DNA of 64,000 nt from Bombella pollinis (GTDB lineage Bacteria > Pseudomonadota > Alphaproteobacteria > Acetobacterales > Acetobacteraceae), in contig NZ_JANIDX010000002.1 in NCBI RefSeq assembly GCF_026385485.1, positions 229,841 to 293,840 of the forward strand, in the 5' to 3' direction. Below the pieces are notes generated by a model. The model saw only the letters and a program-made list of their open reading frames with translations. It did no database searches and was not told the DNA's origin. Positions 37,282 through 46,322 of the stretch are shown here, piece after piece (the first letter of the stretch is position 1; every line of letters starts with the position of its first letter). Position numbers and translations under genes: made by a program.

Positions 37282-37749
37282 TTACTCCAGCTCCTCCCGC
37301 CCCTCGGTTGCTAATTGGTCAACGCGCTCATTTTCCTCTAGCCCTGCGTGAGCCTTCACCCAATGCCATTCTATTTTATGGCGTTTTGCAACGTCTAAAA
37401 TGCGCCGCCATAAATCCATATTCGCTACCGGGTCACCTGATGCATTACGCCAATTACGGCGTACCCACCCTGTATGCCAACGCATTATGCCATTCTGCAA
37501 ATAAGCACTATCGGTATAAAGATTCACGATACAAGGTCGCTTTAGGGCCTCCAAGGCCATAGCGGCAGCGGTAAGCTCCATACGATTATTGGTCGTCTCC
37601 GCTTCGCCGCCTTTCATTTCCTTCTCATGCCCTTGATAGCGCAAAAGTACGCCCCATCCCCCGGGGCCGGGATTAGGTTTACACCCGCCATCGGTCCAAA
37701 TATCAACCTCCATAGTGGGGGTATCTTTCGCCTCAGCATTACGGGACAT
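37282..37749 (-). CDS. rnhA: Ribonuclease HI
   Basis: RNase HI cuts the RNA of RNA-DNA hybrids. The acidic active-site residues lie in IWTDGGCKPNPGPGGWG, TTNNRMELTAAAMALEAL, LYTDSAYLQNGI and ENERVDQLA; the WVKAHAG segment holds the flexible-loop His. The chosen ATG overlaps the end of thrB by 11 bases and has AAAGGTG upstream. The length of 155 residues matches the family. The ispH-thrB-rnhA order is common in alphaproteobacteria. Confidence 0.95.
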   Translation of the reverse strand: MSRNAEAKDTPTMEVDIWTDGGCKPNPGPGGWGVLLRYQGHEKEMKGGEAETTNNRMELTAAAMALEALKRPCIVNLYTDSAYLQNGIMRWHTGWVRRNWRNASGDPVANMDLWRRILDVAKRHKIEWHWVKAHAGLEENERVDQLATEGREELE

Positions 37750-38692
37750 GCGGCACCTTTTGGAAATGATTCAACCGCCGTTGATACGCCCATGGGTCTT
37801 TACGCGTCACTAACGCCCCGGCTGGGGTATGAACCCAGTCATAAAGACGCGTGAGCAAAAACCGTAACGCCGCCCCTTGGCATAAGACCGGCAAAGCCGC
37901 CCGCTCTGCATCACTTAGGGAGCGAATCTGCTCGTAACCTTGTAAAAGGGCCGCTGCTCGGTCGGGTTGATAATCTTGCTCGGCTTTAAAGCACCACGCA
38001 TTTACACAAATAGCGAGGTCATAAGCGAGAAAGTCTGTACAGGCGAAGTAGAAGTCGATAATGCCGGATAAGGTCTCTCCTTCAAAAAAGACATTATCCA
38101 CGAATAAATCGGCATGAATCTGCCCACGCGGTAAATCATTCGCCTCTGGCCATGCCTTAATAGCCGCAGCGAGAGCCTCTTTTGTTTCTGTAATGAGGGC
38201 TGCTACAGCCTCATCACCGCCATCGGTGCAACTTGCGAAGACGCTTTGCCATCCCTGTGGCCCCAGAGCGTTGGGACGCTCCGCTTCATAACTTTGCCCC
38301 GCCTTGTGCAAACGCGCCAAAGCCTGCCCCACTTGCGCGCACGCCGCTGGTGTAATCTCCTCCCGTGCGTGCCCCTCAAGGAAGCTGACAATCACAGCAG
38401 GCTTACCCGCTAATTGCCGCAATACGCGGCCATCCCGCGCCATGACAGGTTGAGGGCACGCAATATCATGCTGCGCTAAATGACCCATCAACCCCAAGAA
38501 CCACGGCAATTCTTGCGGGTTCATGCGTTTTTCAAAAAGGGTTAGGATAAAGCGGCCCTGCGTTGTCTTGAGCAAAAAATTGCTATTTTCAACACCTTCC
38601 GCAATTCCAACGAAGGAGTGCAAGTCCCCTATAGCGTAAAGGGAGAGGAAGTCCCGTAAGACCTCCTCATCTAACTCCGTATAAACGGCCAT
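37739..38692 (-). CDS. thrB: Homoserine kinase (ThrB, APH-fold type)
   Basis: It phosphorylates homoserine for threonine synthesis. This 317-residue form belongs to the aminoglycoside-phosphotransferase-like homoserine kinases of proteobacteria, not the GHMP type. The catalytic loop is GQIHADLFVDNVFF and the metal-binding IIDFYFACTDFLAYDLAI follows. The N-terminal GVENSNFLLKTTQGRFILTL matches this family. It overlaps rnhA and starts 6 bases after the ispH stop. Confidence 0.92.
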   Translation of the reverse strand: MAVYTELDEEVLRDFLSLYAIGDLHSFVGIAEGVENSNFLLKTTQGRFILTLFEKRMNPQELPWFLGLMGHLAQHDIACPQPVMARDGRVLRQLAGKPAVIVSFLEGHAREEITPAACAQVGQALARLHKAGQSYEAERPNALGPQGWQSVFASCTDGGDEAVAALITETKEALAAAIKAWPEANDLPRGQIHADLFVDNVFFEGETLSGIIDFYFACTDFLAYDLAICVNAWCFKAEQDYQPDRAAALLQGYEQIRSLSDAERAALPVLCQGAALRFLLTRLYDWVHTPAGALVTRKDPWAYQRRLNHFQKVPHVP

Positions 38693-38698
38693 AAGGCT

Positions 38699-39721
38699 TT
38701 AGACCGCATCCGCCAGAGGCTGTGGCAAGCGGAAATTGATATTCTCCTCCTTCACAATGCGCTCCTCAATAGTGACATCATAGCGAGCGGAAAGCTCCTC
38801 TATCATCTCCTGCACCAAGCTCTCCGGTGCGGAAGCCCCGGCACTCATCCCCAATGTTTTAACGCCATTCAATTCGCTCCAATCCATATCGGAGACTTTC
38901 GGCACCAAGAGGGCACGCTTTGCAAGAGAGCGTTCTGCCACTTCGCGTAGCCGCTGCGAATTGGAGGAGTTGGGCGAGCCAATAACAATCACCAAATCAC
39001 ATTCCGCAGCCAGCTCCTTAACCGCCATTTGGCGATTCGTCGTGGCGTAACAAATATCTTCCCGCCGTGGCCCCTCAATATTAGGAAAACGCGTACGCAG
39101 AATATCAACAATCTCCGCTGTATCATCAACTGAGAGTGTCGTTTGGGTAATGAAGGCGAGACGATTCACATCCTTTGGCTGAACCTCAGCAGCCTCACGC
39201 GCATCATTAATCAAGGTAACGGCTCCGGGAGGGAGCTGCCCCATCGTCCCCACAACCTCGGGGTGACCTGCATGGCCAATCATCAAAATATGACGCTGCT
39301 CCGGCCCACCACCGGCAAAATGACGCTCTGCCTCCCGATGCACTTTAGAGACAAGCGGGCATGTAGCATCCAAATATAAGAGGTTACGCCGCTGCGCCTC
39401 CGCTGGCACGGATTTCGGCACACCATGGGCGGAAAACACCACATGACCATCTTCAGGAACTTCATCAAGCTCCTCTACAAAGATAGCCCCTTTTTCTTCC
39501 AGCCCCTCCACAACGGTACGGTTATGAACAATCTCATGGCGGACATAAACAGGAGCACCATAGCGGCGTAAGGCTTCCTCCACCACACGAATGGCGCGGT
39601 CCACCCCCGCACAAAAGCCACGCGGGCCGGCGAGTAGAATCTTTAATTTAGGCCGAGAGGCCGGCGAATCTGCTCCGGGGTTAGCAGAGTTGGAGGTTAC
39701 AAGCGTCGTCTGTTCTGACAT
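38699..39721 (-). CDS. ispH: 4-hydroxy-3-methylbut-2-enyl diphosphate reductase IspH
   Basis: IspH is the iron-sulfur enzyme of the last step of the MEP isoprenoid pathway. The three cluster cysteines are in GPRGFCAGVDRAI, LDATCPLVSKVH and EDICYATTNRQ; SAHGVPKSV and GSPNSSNSQRLREV bind substrate. At 340 residues it is slightly long because of about 25 extra N-terminal residues rich in Ser, Asn and Pro. It is the first gene of the ispH-thrB-rnhA run. Confidence 0.96.
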   Translation of the reverse strand: MSEQTTLVTSNSANPGADSPASRPKLKILLAGPRGFCAGVDRAIRVVEEALRRYGAPVYVRHEIVHNRTVVEGLEEKGAIFVEELDEVPEDGHVVFSAHGVPKSVPAEAQRRNLLYLDATCPLVSKVHREAERHFAGGGPEQRHILMIGHAGHPEVVGTMGQLPPGAVTLINDAREAAEVQPKDVNRLAFITQTTLSVDDTAEIVDILRTRFPNIEGPRREDICYATTNRQMAVKELAAECDLVIVIGSPNSSNSQRLREVAERSLAKRALLVPKVSDMDWSELNGVKTLGMSAGASAPESLVQEMIEELSARYDVTIEERIVKEENINFRLPQPLADAV

Positions 39722-39884
39722 AATCTTCCCCAGGCAGGCGATAAACGATACAATATTGAACGGTTTGGCGATACCTCATACAAGGACATAGCGCATAAAG
39801 CATCCCCTTGGGGCCCTATATCGTCTGTATTGCCGTCTGCTGCAATGTCCTGCACCTAATTTTCTGTGGAGTTTTCTGAGTCCG

Positions 39885-40487
39885 ATGCCTGTATTCTCCT
39901 CTCCTACCCGCATTTTCTCCCACCTGATGGGGGGACTCAGTACCCTCATGCTCGTAACATTACTCACTGGCTGTGAGGGTGAAGACACAACCCACACCTT
40001 CGCCCCCGCCTGCCCTAAGTTTGATGTACCCAGCCCCTTAGCCGACCTCATTACCTATGATGGTAAAGGGCTAGATGCCGCGCACAGGCTGACCTCAACG
40101 CATATTCTGGCCGTGCAAGGTGATTGCCGTACAGGCCCTAAGGATGAACAAAAACGCCCCCTCACCCGTGTTCGTCTTAGCTTGAACCTTCAGCTAGAGC
40201 GCGGCCCGGCGGCAAAGGGCGATACTGTGACCATTCCGTATTTTGTAGCCATCCTGCAAGATGGACAGATTGTGGATAAAAAAATCTTCACCGAGACGGT
40301 GAAATTAACGCCCTCTCTCTCGGTTATGCAGGCCAACACGCCCTTACGCTTTATTGATATTCCAACAGGGAACAACCCGCAAATTAGCCCCTACTCTATG
40401 GAAATCGGCTTCCAATTAAACCATGATGAGCTGACATATAACCGCACACATTTGCGGGCTGCGCAGTTCCAAGAGCATGTGCAGTAA
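39885..40487 (+). CDS. Hypothetical lipoprotein
   Basis: I do not recognise the family. The 200-residue protein has a signal peptide with a good lipobox, LLTGC with Cys at residue 30, so it should be anchored in an outer or inner membrane. The mature part contains two more Cys (CPKFDV and GDCRTG) that could form a disulfide, and a beta-rich pattern with alternating hydrophobic residues. TGGAG lies upstream of the ATG. It is divergent from ispH. Confidence 0.72.
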   Translation: MPVFSSPTRIFSHLMGGLSTLMLVTLLTGCEGEDTTHTFAPACPKFDVPSPLADLITYDGKGLDAAHRLTSTHILAVQGDCRTGPKDEQKRPLTRVRLSLNLQLERGPAAKGDTVTIPYFVAILQDGQIVDKKIFTETVKLTPSLSVMQANTPLRFIDIPTGNNPQISPYSMEIGFQLNHDELTYNRTHLRAAQFQEHVQ

Positions 40488-40501
40488 GTAAGGTCCGTCC
40501 C

Positions 40502-41596
40502 CTATATGGCGGCTATATGCCGCCACCTATGCTCATCCTCCAAAAGCGTGCCGAGTGTCTGGCCAATCAAATAATTGGCCACGGCACGCTCATTAAACAG
40601 CTGATGATAACGCTGCCACCCCGCCCGCGCGACCGCTTGCCGCGCCTTGGGGTGGTGATGGAAGAAGCGCAGCATCTCACTTAGCTCCTCCAGCGTATTA
40701 AAAAAGCCCATTTCTTGGTCAGAAAAGAGGCGGTCATACCCTGTTTGCCGCTCCATAACCACAAGCTGGCCATTGCCAATCATCTGCGCAAGACGGTCAG
40801 AACTATAGAGGTAATAATCTGCGCGGCGGCTAATATTAAGACCCATTGCGCTCTGCTCTAGCAATGCGGCGTAAAAAGGCCCGTTCACATAAGGTTGCCC
40901 GCGTACCCCAGCATACGCATAGCGCATAGTGGGCGGCAATGTCCCCTCTAACATCTGGCAAAACCGATTCATCTCCCAGCTCTGACCACAAATGAGCCGC
41001 TCTCGCGCTGGATTGCCACAAGAATAAAAAAGGTCCGCCTTCAAAAACTGATTCGCAAACGCTCGGCCACGCTCAATGCTGGCATCTACCGGATTCGGTA
41101 AAAAATAGACGCGCCCTTCCTCTCCCACACACTCTCGCACAACAGAGCCTGCTGTGGAGATAAAGCTTGCATCCACCACCTGATGCCGCGCTGCAAAATC
41201 CCGTGCATTATCGGGAACAAATAATGCATCAATATTCCATTGAACGATGAGCATACCCGGCTGCTGGCGGCGTATCTCCGCAATAACAGCCGGGGGAATC
41301 ATGTAGCCATGACCTAGTAAAAGAAGGTCCGGCGCACTAAGAGCGAGAAACGCCTTCAACGCACGCCATAAATATCGCCGCCCTAATTTGCGGCTGCCAA
41401 ACCATCCCCCCGCACGCGCAATATCGCGGTAGGAGACATCAATAACGTGATGCCCGTTGCGGATTAACCCATGAGAGAGCTTTCCCCCCACGCTAAACTG
41501 GCTAGGGGCGTTCTTCTTCAAACTAAAAAAGAAATCCCCGACATGGACAATCTTTAACGGGCGCGCCGCCACCCGTTCTTGCCCATGCCGCGGCAT
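40502..41596 (-). CDS. CgeB-like (GT1-type) glycosyltransferase
   Basis: This 364-residue protein resembles the YkvP/CgeB group of GT-B transferases. The N-terminal half has LKIVHVGDFFFSLK, PDLLLLGHGYMIPPAVIAEI and VQWNIDALF; the C-terminal half has MGLNISRRADYYLYSSDRLA, a donor-binding region, and IGNGQLVVMERQTGYDRLF, typical of Glyco_trans_1_2 domains. No signal peptide. It follows the coiled-coil gene by 6 bases, so the two are an operon. Donor and acceptor are unknown. Confidence 0.8.
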   Translation of the reverse strand: MPRHGQERVAARPLKIVHVGDFFFSLKKNAPSQFSVGGKLSHGLIRNGHHVIDVSYRDIARAGGWFGSRKLGRRYLWRALKAFLALSAPDLLLLGHGYMIPPAVIAEIRRQQPGMLIVQWNIDALFVPDNARDFAARHQVVDASFISTAGSVVRECVGEEGRVYFLPNPVDASIERGRAFANQFLKADLFYSCGNPARERLICGQSWEMNRFCQMLEGTLPPTMRYAYAGVRGQPYVNGPFYAALLEQSAMGLNISRRADYYLYSSDRLAQMIGNGQLVVMERQTGYDRLFSDQEMGFFNTLEELSEMLRFFHHHPKARQAVARAGWQRYHQLFNERAVANYLIGQTLGTLLEDEHRWRHIAAI

Positions 41597-41602
41597 AGGC
41601 CC

Positions 41603-42199
41603 TTAATCCTTCCACCATTGCACTGGCTCTTGGCCAGATTCATCCGTCTCCAATGGAGCTGTTTTCACCGTCTCCACCGCCGCAGATTTTTTGCGTTGTT
41701 GCTCCTTCAGTTGATGCAGCTCCGAACGAAGGCGTAAAATCTCCTCATCACGTTTTCGGAGTTCAGCCTTCCCTTCATCCACTTGGAGACGCAAATGCGT
41801 TATTTGCGTTGTCGCCGTACGGACACGTTCCCCCAAAAGCGCAATTTCTGCCTCTGCGTCATGAGCGCGGCGTCTTTCCCGCTGTAAACTCTGCTTGAGC
41901 CGCTCTTGCTCCTGCCCCGCTTCTGTCGTGATAGCCGCGCGGTTTGTATGCCGCTTCTGCCCGGGGCGCGTAAGAGTTTGATGCTCCACGACCACGGTAT
42001 CATCCCCCGCAAAACGCCGCCGCCTTGCTGTGGTCTGCTGCCCTACCCGCGCCCTAGAGGGACCACGCCCCTCCTGATGAGCTTGCGGGCGTGATGTGCC
42101 CTCACTGCCTTGCGGGCTTGTCTTCCCTTTATTACCCATCCCCATTCTCTCCAACGCTTCACGGAGAGAATGTTCACTCAGATATGATTCATCCTGCAT
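41603..42199 (-). CDS. Hypothetical basic coiled-coil protein
   Basis: I do not recognise this 198-residue protein. The first 90 residues are polar, rich in Gly, Arg and Gln, and likely disordered. Residues about 93-165 show a heptad-like pattern (RERRRAHDAEAEIALLGERV, then LRLQVDEGKAELRKRDEEIL) expected of a coiled coil. It lacks membrane or signal segments. It ends 6 bases before the CgeB-like transferase, suggesting a joint function, for example a scaffold for that enzyme. Confidence 0.65.
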   Translation of the reverse strand: MQDESYLSEHSLREALERMGMGNKGKTSPQGSEGTSRPQAHQEGRGPSRARVGQQTTARRRRFAGDDTVVVEHQTLTRPGQKRHTNRAAITTEAGQEQERLKQSLQRERRRAHDAEAEIALLGERVRTATTQITHLRLQVDEGKAELRKRDEEILRLRSELHQLKEQQRKKSAAVETVKTAPLETDESGQEPVQWWKD

Positions 42200-42378
42200 T
42201 GTCTATAATTTCAACAATCTTCAATAAAGTGATACAGCTAGGCCCGTTACCCTACCCCTCTCTCTACAAAATCCCCCCTCGAAGAAGAATGATGCATCAC
42301 ATTTAGAGAGAATAACGAACCTTTATTGTGAGCTACTACTTGCCTCTGCCACATCATCACAAAAAAGTCAAAAACAAG

Positions 42379-42924
42379 TTAACGATGATATAACCCATTA
42401 CCTTGAGTACGGCACTGCTCCAACAAAGTTGCTACTGCAGTTGCAAGGCTTTTCACATCGGCTATACTCCCATTTTTCTGCACAGCAACTAAAGTGGCTC
42501 GCTCTTTAGCCGTGGAAGCATGGGTAATATCGTATAAGAAGGCCTTATCAAAAGGCCGCCCATACAGCTTGCCCAACGTCGCCAAACGGGCTTTCTCCAC
42601 CGGCGAGGATGTATCCGCCAAAGTAAGATTAAAGTTCGTTGCAATCTTCTGCGCGGCAACATGCGTTTTATCGTAATCTTGCGCTAGCTGACTTGCAAAA
42701 CCCTTAATAAGGGCATCCTCACTATGGGTTGCGGCTAAACTTGCAATAGCCTTCATATAAACGGCTTTAGAATCAATGCTCTGCACTATACCCACATCTG
42801 CCGCAGCAAGCTTAGGCGATGCTGTAGGGCCTTTTGGCAAGGGGGGAACCCTTGGAGGATTCGGCGGGAACATACATCCCCCCATCGCTAAAAATGCGAT
42901 ACAGGTTATAGAATAACGTCTCAT
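42379..42924 (-). CDS. DUF4142-like lipoprotein
   Basis: This 181-residue protein has a lipobox (AMGGC, Cys 17) after a short hydrophobic signal. The mature part begins with a Pro-rich stretch and then an all-helical region, with the pattern FASQLAQDYDKTHVAAQKIA, that fits DUF4142, a ferritin-like four-helix domain of unknown role common in alphaproteobacteria. The usual metal-ligand pattern is not clear. The 179 bp downstream to 42200 shows nothing recognisable. Confidence 0.68.
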   Translation of the reverse strand: MRRYSITCIAFLAMGGCMFPPNPPRVPPLPKGPTASPKLAAADVGIVQSIDSKAVYMKAIASLAATHSEDALIKGFASQLAQDYDKTHVAAQKIATNFNLTLADTSSPVEKARLATLGKLYGRPFDKAFLYDITHASTAKERATLVAVQKNGSIADVKSLATAVATLLEQCRTQGNGLYHR

Positions 42925-43001
42925 ACAATTTTCCCCTTCTCATCCCTCAAAACAACTGAAACAATGGGCGTCTCTTAGAATGACATCAGGTTATACTCAA
43001 T

Positions 43002-43421
43002 ATGCCACCACATAACAGGATGATTCCCCACTCTATGTGTAAGATATTACATTATCTTTTCGCACTTGGTGCTCTTTATGCTGGCCTTGCTGTGGCAACA
43101 CAGGCACTTGCAACGCATCTACCTGATGCCGCCTTCTTCCCACCACAAGGGCGTAGCATGGTGCAAAAAGCCGCTGATATTGCCTTATGGCACGGTATTG
43201 CACTTTGCGCTCTTACCCTAGGCGTCACCCGCCTGCATCCGCTTCGCCTTACTATAGGATGCTTAGGACTCGCACTCGGCACCACCTTTTTTAGCATCCC
43301 CGTCGCCTTACATGGCTTTGGGTATCTCCTTCTCGCACGGCTTGCCCCTCTTGGAGGCAGTATGATCATCCTCTCATGGTTGTGCGTGGCATCATCCGCT
43401 TTAGGGCAAAAGAAGCCCTAA
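43002..43421 (+). CDS. DUF423 family membrane protein
   Basis: A small protein of about 139 residues with four hydrophobic segments. The pattern fits DUF423 (YgdD-like) inner-membrane proteins: FALGALYAGLAVATQALATH at the start, ALWHGIALCALTLGVTRL, and PLGGSMIILSWLCVASSA at the end. The function of the family is unknown. The first start at 43002 has no visible ribosome-binding site, and Met at 43020 or 43035 would be as good. Its 3' end overlaps the convergent gene by 4 bases. Confidence 0.75.
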   Translation: MPPHNRMIPHSMCKILHYLFALGALYAGLAVATQALATHLPDAAFFPPQGRSMVQKAADIALWHGIALCALTLGVTRLHPLRLTIGCLGLALGTTFFSIPVALHGFGYLLLARLAPLGGSMIILSWLCVASSALGQKKP

Positions 43422-43747
43422 CGCCTGCGGAGTTTATGTAAGAGCCACAACCCGATAAGCTGAATCAGCAGGGCCAATATAAAACACGCCAACACAATGC
43501 CAAGGAGCAACATTTGCTCCCGCCCCAAAGCGGTCTCGATATGGAATAAGCTATAAAGCTGCTGCCACCATCTTGTCCCAGCCACATACTGCACAAGAGG
43601 AAATACAGGGCGATAAAACCGCACGATCAGAAGGAAGCCGAATGTCAGCCCCAACAACACAAACATACGACCAAGCGTAGAAGCAACTGATACCTCTTTC
43701 CGTGAGGCTTTATAAAAAATTGGCCGTTTTCGTCTCACCGCAAACAC
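43418..43747 (-). CDS. Small hypothetical membrane protein
   Basis: A 109-residue protein with no family I recognise. Two hydrophobic stretches (about residues 27-45 and 79-100) suggest two membrane spans with a loop containing WWQQLYSLFHIE between them. Both ends are basic (VRRKRP and HKLRRR), so both are expected in the cytoplasm. It is convergent with the DUF423 gene. Confidence 0.6.
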   Translation of the reverse strand: MFAVRRKRPIFYKASRKEVSVASTLGRMFVLLGLTFGFLLIVRFYRPVFPLVQYVAGTRWWQQLYSLFHIETALGREQMLLLGIVLACFILALLIQLIGLWLLHKLRRR

Positions 43748-43865
43748 CTATCCTCCTGATGACGTGCCCGCACCCTAGCAGGAAATCACGGCTTATCAAG
43801 AAAGGCCGACTTTTAAGAAGTATTTTCACAGTTGCGCTGTTACGCTTTTGCTAACAACTATCGTC

Positions 43866-45071
43866 CTAGCCCTTTATCCCCGCCACAAAATCCTTCAATC
43901 GCTCGCAGGCTTCGGCAAGCTCTGCATCGGCGGCCGCAAAGGAGAGCCGTAAATGTGGGCCATAACCAAAGGCAGAGCCGGGAACTGTAGCGATGTGCGC
44001 TTCCTCCAACAGAGCCTCAGCAAAGGCGACATCATCTTTTAACAAACGCCCCCCGGCTGAATACATTCCCATCAAAGTAGATAAGCCGGGATAAGCATAA
44101 AATGCCCCTTGCGGCATAGCGCAGCTAAGCCCGGTAATCTGCTGTAAAGCCCCGACCACAACGCCACGTCGCCGCTCATAAGTTGCCCGCATCGCCTGCA
44201 CCCCGGCCATATCTTCCCGCAAAGCCGCGGCGGCCCCGCCTTGTGCCAAGGTACAAATGCCGGATGTCGCATTGCCCTGTACTTTAATCATCGCCTTAAT
44301 GAGCGGCACAGGACCACAAGCGAAGCCGACACGCCAGCCAGTCATCGCATAAGCTTTGCTCATCCCATTGATGATGAGGACACGCTCTGCCAAATCCGGC
44401 GCGACATTGAGCAAAGAAAGATGCGCTTTACCATCAAAGGTGAGATGCTCGTAAATCTCGTCACTCATCACCATGACATGCGGGGCATCGCGCAACACGG
44501 CAGCAATCGCCTCCAAATCAGCGCGCTCTAGAATAGCCCCGGTCGGATTATTGGGGAAGTTCAGCACAAGCCAACGCGTGCGTGGGGTGATTGCTGAGCG
44601 AATCGCTTCTGCTTGTGGGCGAAAGCCATCTTCCTCCCGGCAAGGGACCTCCACCGGCACACCACCAAACATCCGCGCAATAAGGGGATAACTCACCCAA
44701 TAAGGAGCGGGAACAACAACCTCATCCCCCTCATTTAAGGAGGCCATAAACGCATTAAAAATAGCTTGTTTGCCGCCATTACAGACCATCAACTGCTCTA
44801 GCGATACATCCAACCCATTATCCCGCTTAAACTTTGCCGCAATGGCCTCCAATAGCGGCTTCTGACCGGGAATTGGCGGATAGCCAGTATGCCCCGCGCG
44901 GACTTCTGCCACCGCACCTTCCAACGCGGCGTTAGGCGATGGGAAATCCGGCTGGCCCAAGGCTAAGGAAATCACCGGCTTACCCTGCGCTTTAAGCTCA
45001 CGCGCACGCGCGGCCATAGCAATGGTTGCGGGTGTGGGTAATGTCGCTAAACGCTCAGCTGGTTTAAACAT
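43866..45071 (-). CDS. Class I pyridoxal-phosphate aminotransferase, copy 1
   Basis: A 401-residue fold-type I aminotransferase of the aspartate aminotransferase subgroup Ib. It shows LALGQPDFPSP near the N terminus, NFPNNPTGAI, SDEIYEHLTFDG, the PLP-lysine in INGMSKAYAMTGWRVGFACG, and a C-terminal LRLSFA where the substrate carboxylate Arg is expected. The amino-donor preference cannot be told. Its ATG overlaps the stop of the neighbouring paralogue (TAATG), so the two are co-translated. Confidence 0.87.
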   Translation of the reverse strand: MFKPAERLATLPTPATIAMAARARELKAQGKPVISLALGQPDFPSPNAALEGAVAEVRAGHTGYPPIPGQKPLLEAIAAKFKRDNGLDVSLEQLMVCNGGKQAIFNAFMASLNEGDEVVVPAPYWVSYPLIARMFGGVPVEVPCREEDGFRPQAEAIRSAITPRTRWLVLNFPNNPTGAILERADLEAIAAVLRDAPHVMVMSDEIYEHLTFDGKAHLSLLNVAPDLAERVLIINGMSKAYAMTGWRVGFACGPVPLIKAMIKVQGNATSGICTLAQGGAAAALREDMAGVQAMRATYERRRGVVVGALQQITGLSCAMPQGAFYAYPGLSTLMGMYSAGGRLLKDDVAFAEALLEEAHIATVPGSAFGYGPHLRLSFAAADAELAEACERLKDFVAGIKG

Positions 45072-46279
45072 TAGGCTAGCCCCTCACAAAAACGGGCAAT
45101 GCGGCGGCAGGCTTCCTCCAAAAGCTCCGTGCTTGTCGCGTATGACACACGGAAATAACCCGGCATCAAAAACGCAGTGCCATGCACGGCAGCAACCCCG
45201 GTTTCATCCAACAAGGCCGTGACGAAATCTTCATCATTCTTCAGCACATGCCCACTTGCTGTGCGCTTACCCAACAGATTTTGCACCGAGACGAACACAT
45301 AAAAAGCCCCTTCCGGCTTAGGGCATATAAGCCCCGGCACGCGGGAAAGGGCTGCGACCACGAGGTCCCGCCGTTTTTGATAAACAGAGACCATCTCTTG
45401 AATGAAATCTTGCGGGGCAGACACAGCCGCCAAGGCCGCCGCTTGGGCGATAGAGCAGGCATTACTCGTACTTTGGCCTTGCAGCTTTATCAGCTCCTTT
45501 ATCAACTGCACGGGGGCGGCAGCAAAACCAATACGCCAGCCTGTCATGGCATAGGCTTTACTGACACCATTCATCGTAAGGGTACGCTCCCGCAAGCGCG
45601 GCTCTACCTGCACGATGGTATAAGCCTGCCGCCCATCATAGGTCAGCTTGGCATAAATATCGTCCGTTAAAACCCAAATCTGCGGATGCTCTAGCAGCAC
45701 ATCTGTTAGGGCCTTTAACTCTTCACGAGAATACGCACTGCCTGTCGGATTACAGGGGGAGTTCAACATCAGCCAACGCGTCCGCGGTGTAATGGCTGCC
45801 CGTAACTGCTCGGCTGTTAGACGGAACCCCGTCTCGGACGTCGTGGGTACGATGACCGGCTTACCATCAGCCAGCTGTACAATATCAGGGTAAGAGACCC
45901 ACGCCGGGGCCGGGATGATGACCTCATCCCCCTCATTCAATGTCGCGACCATGGCGTTATAAATGACCTGCTTACCGCCTATAGAGATGCAAATCTCCTC
46001 CGCGCGGTAATCAAGGTCGAAATCAGCATTCAACCGCGCAGCAACAGCTTGGCGTAAGGCCGGTGTTCCCGCTACGTCTGTATATTTTGTCTCGCCACGC
46101 TGGATTGCCTCTATCGCTGCCTGTTTGATGAAGTCAGGCGTATCAAAATCCGGCTCCCCGGCAGAGAGGCTAATAATATCCCGCCCCTCTGCTTTTAAAG
46201 CCCGCGCCTTTTGCGTAATGGCGATGGTCTGGCTAGGCAAAATACGCCCCATCCGCGTGGCAGCAAGTGGCATATCCAC
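45071..46279 (-). CDS. Class I pyridoxal-phosphate aminotransferase, copy 2 (aspartate aminotransferase-like)
   Basis: This 402-residue enzyme is paralogous to the next gene. Motifs are LSAGEPDFDTPDFI, NSPCNPTGSAYS, TDDIYAKLTYDG, and the PLP-lysine segment MNGVSKAYAMTGWRIGFAAA, with FRVSYA near the C terminus. The SAGEPDFDTP form is the one most often seen in alphaproteobacterial aspartate aminotransferases, so of the two this is the better AspC candidate. It lies downstream of leuB on the same strand. Confidence 0.88.
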   Translation of the reverse strand: MDMPLAATRMGRILPSQTIAITQKARALKAEGRDIISLSAGEPDFDTPDFIKQAAIEAIQRGETKYTDVAGTPALRQAVAARLNADFDLDYRAEEICISIGGKQVIYNAMVATLNEGDEVIIPAPAWVSYPDIVQLADGKPVIVPTTSETGFRLTAEQLRAAITPRTRWLMLNSPCNPTGSAYSREELKALTDVLLEHPQIWVLTDDIYAKLTYDGRQAYTIVQVEPRLRERTLTMNGVSKAYAMTGWRIGFAAAPVQLIKELIKLQGQSTSNACSIAQAAALAAVSAPQDFIQEMVSVYQKRRDLVVAALSRVPGLICPKPEGAFYVFVSVQNLLGKRTASGHVLKNDEDFVTALLDETGVAAVHGTAFLMPGYFRVSYATSTELLEEACRRIARFCEGLA

Positions 46280-46322
46280 TCCTCTTTACATCTTTAACAG
46301 GGGCTTCTTAGGCCCCTTGCAC

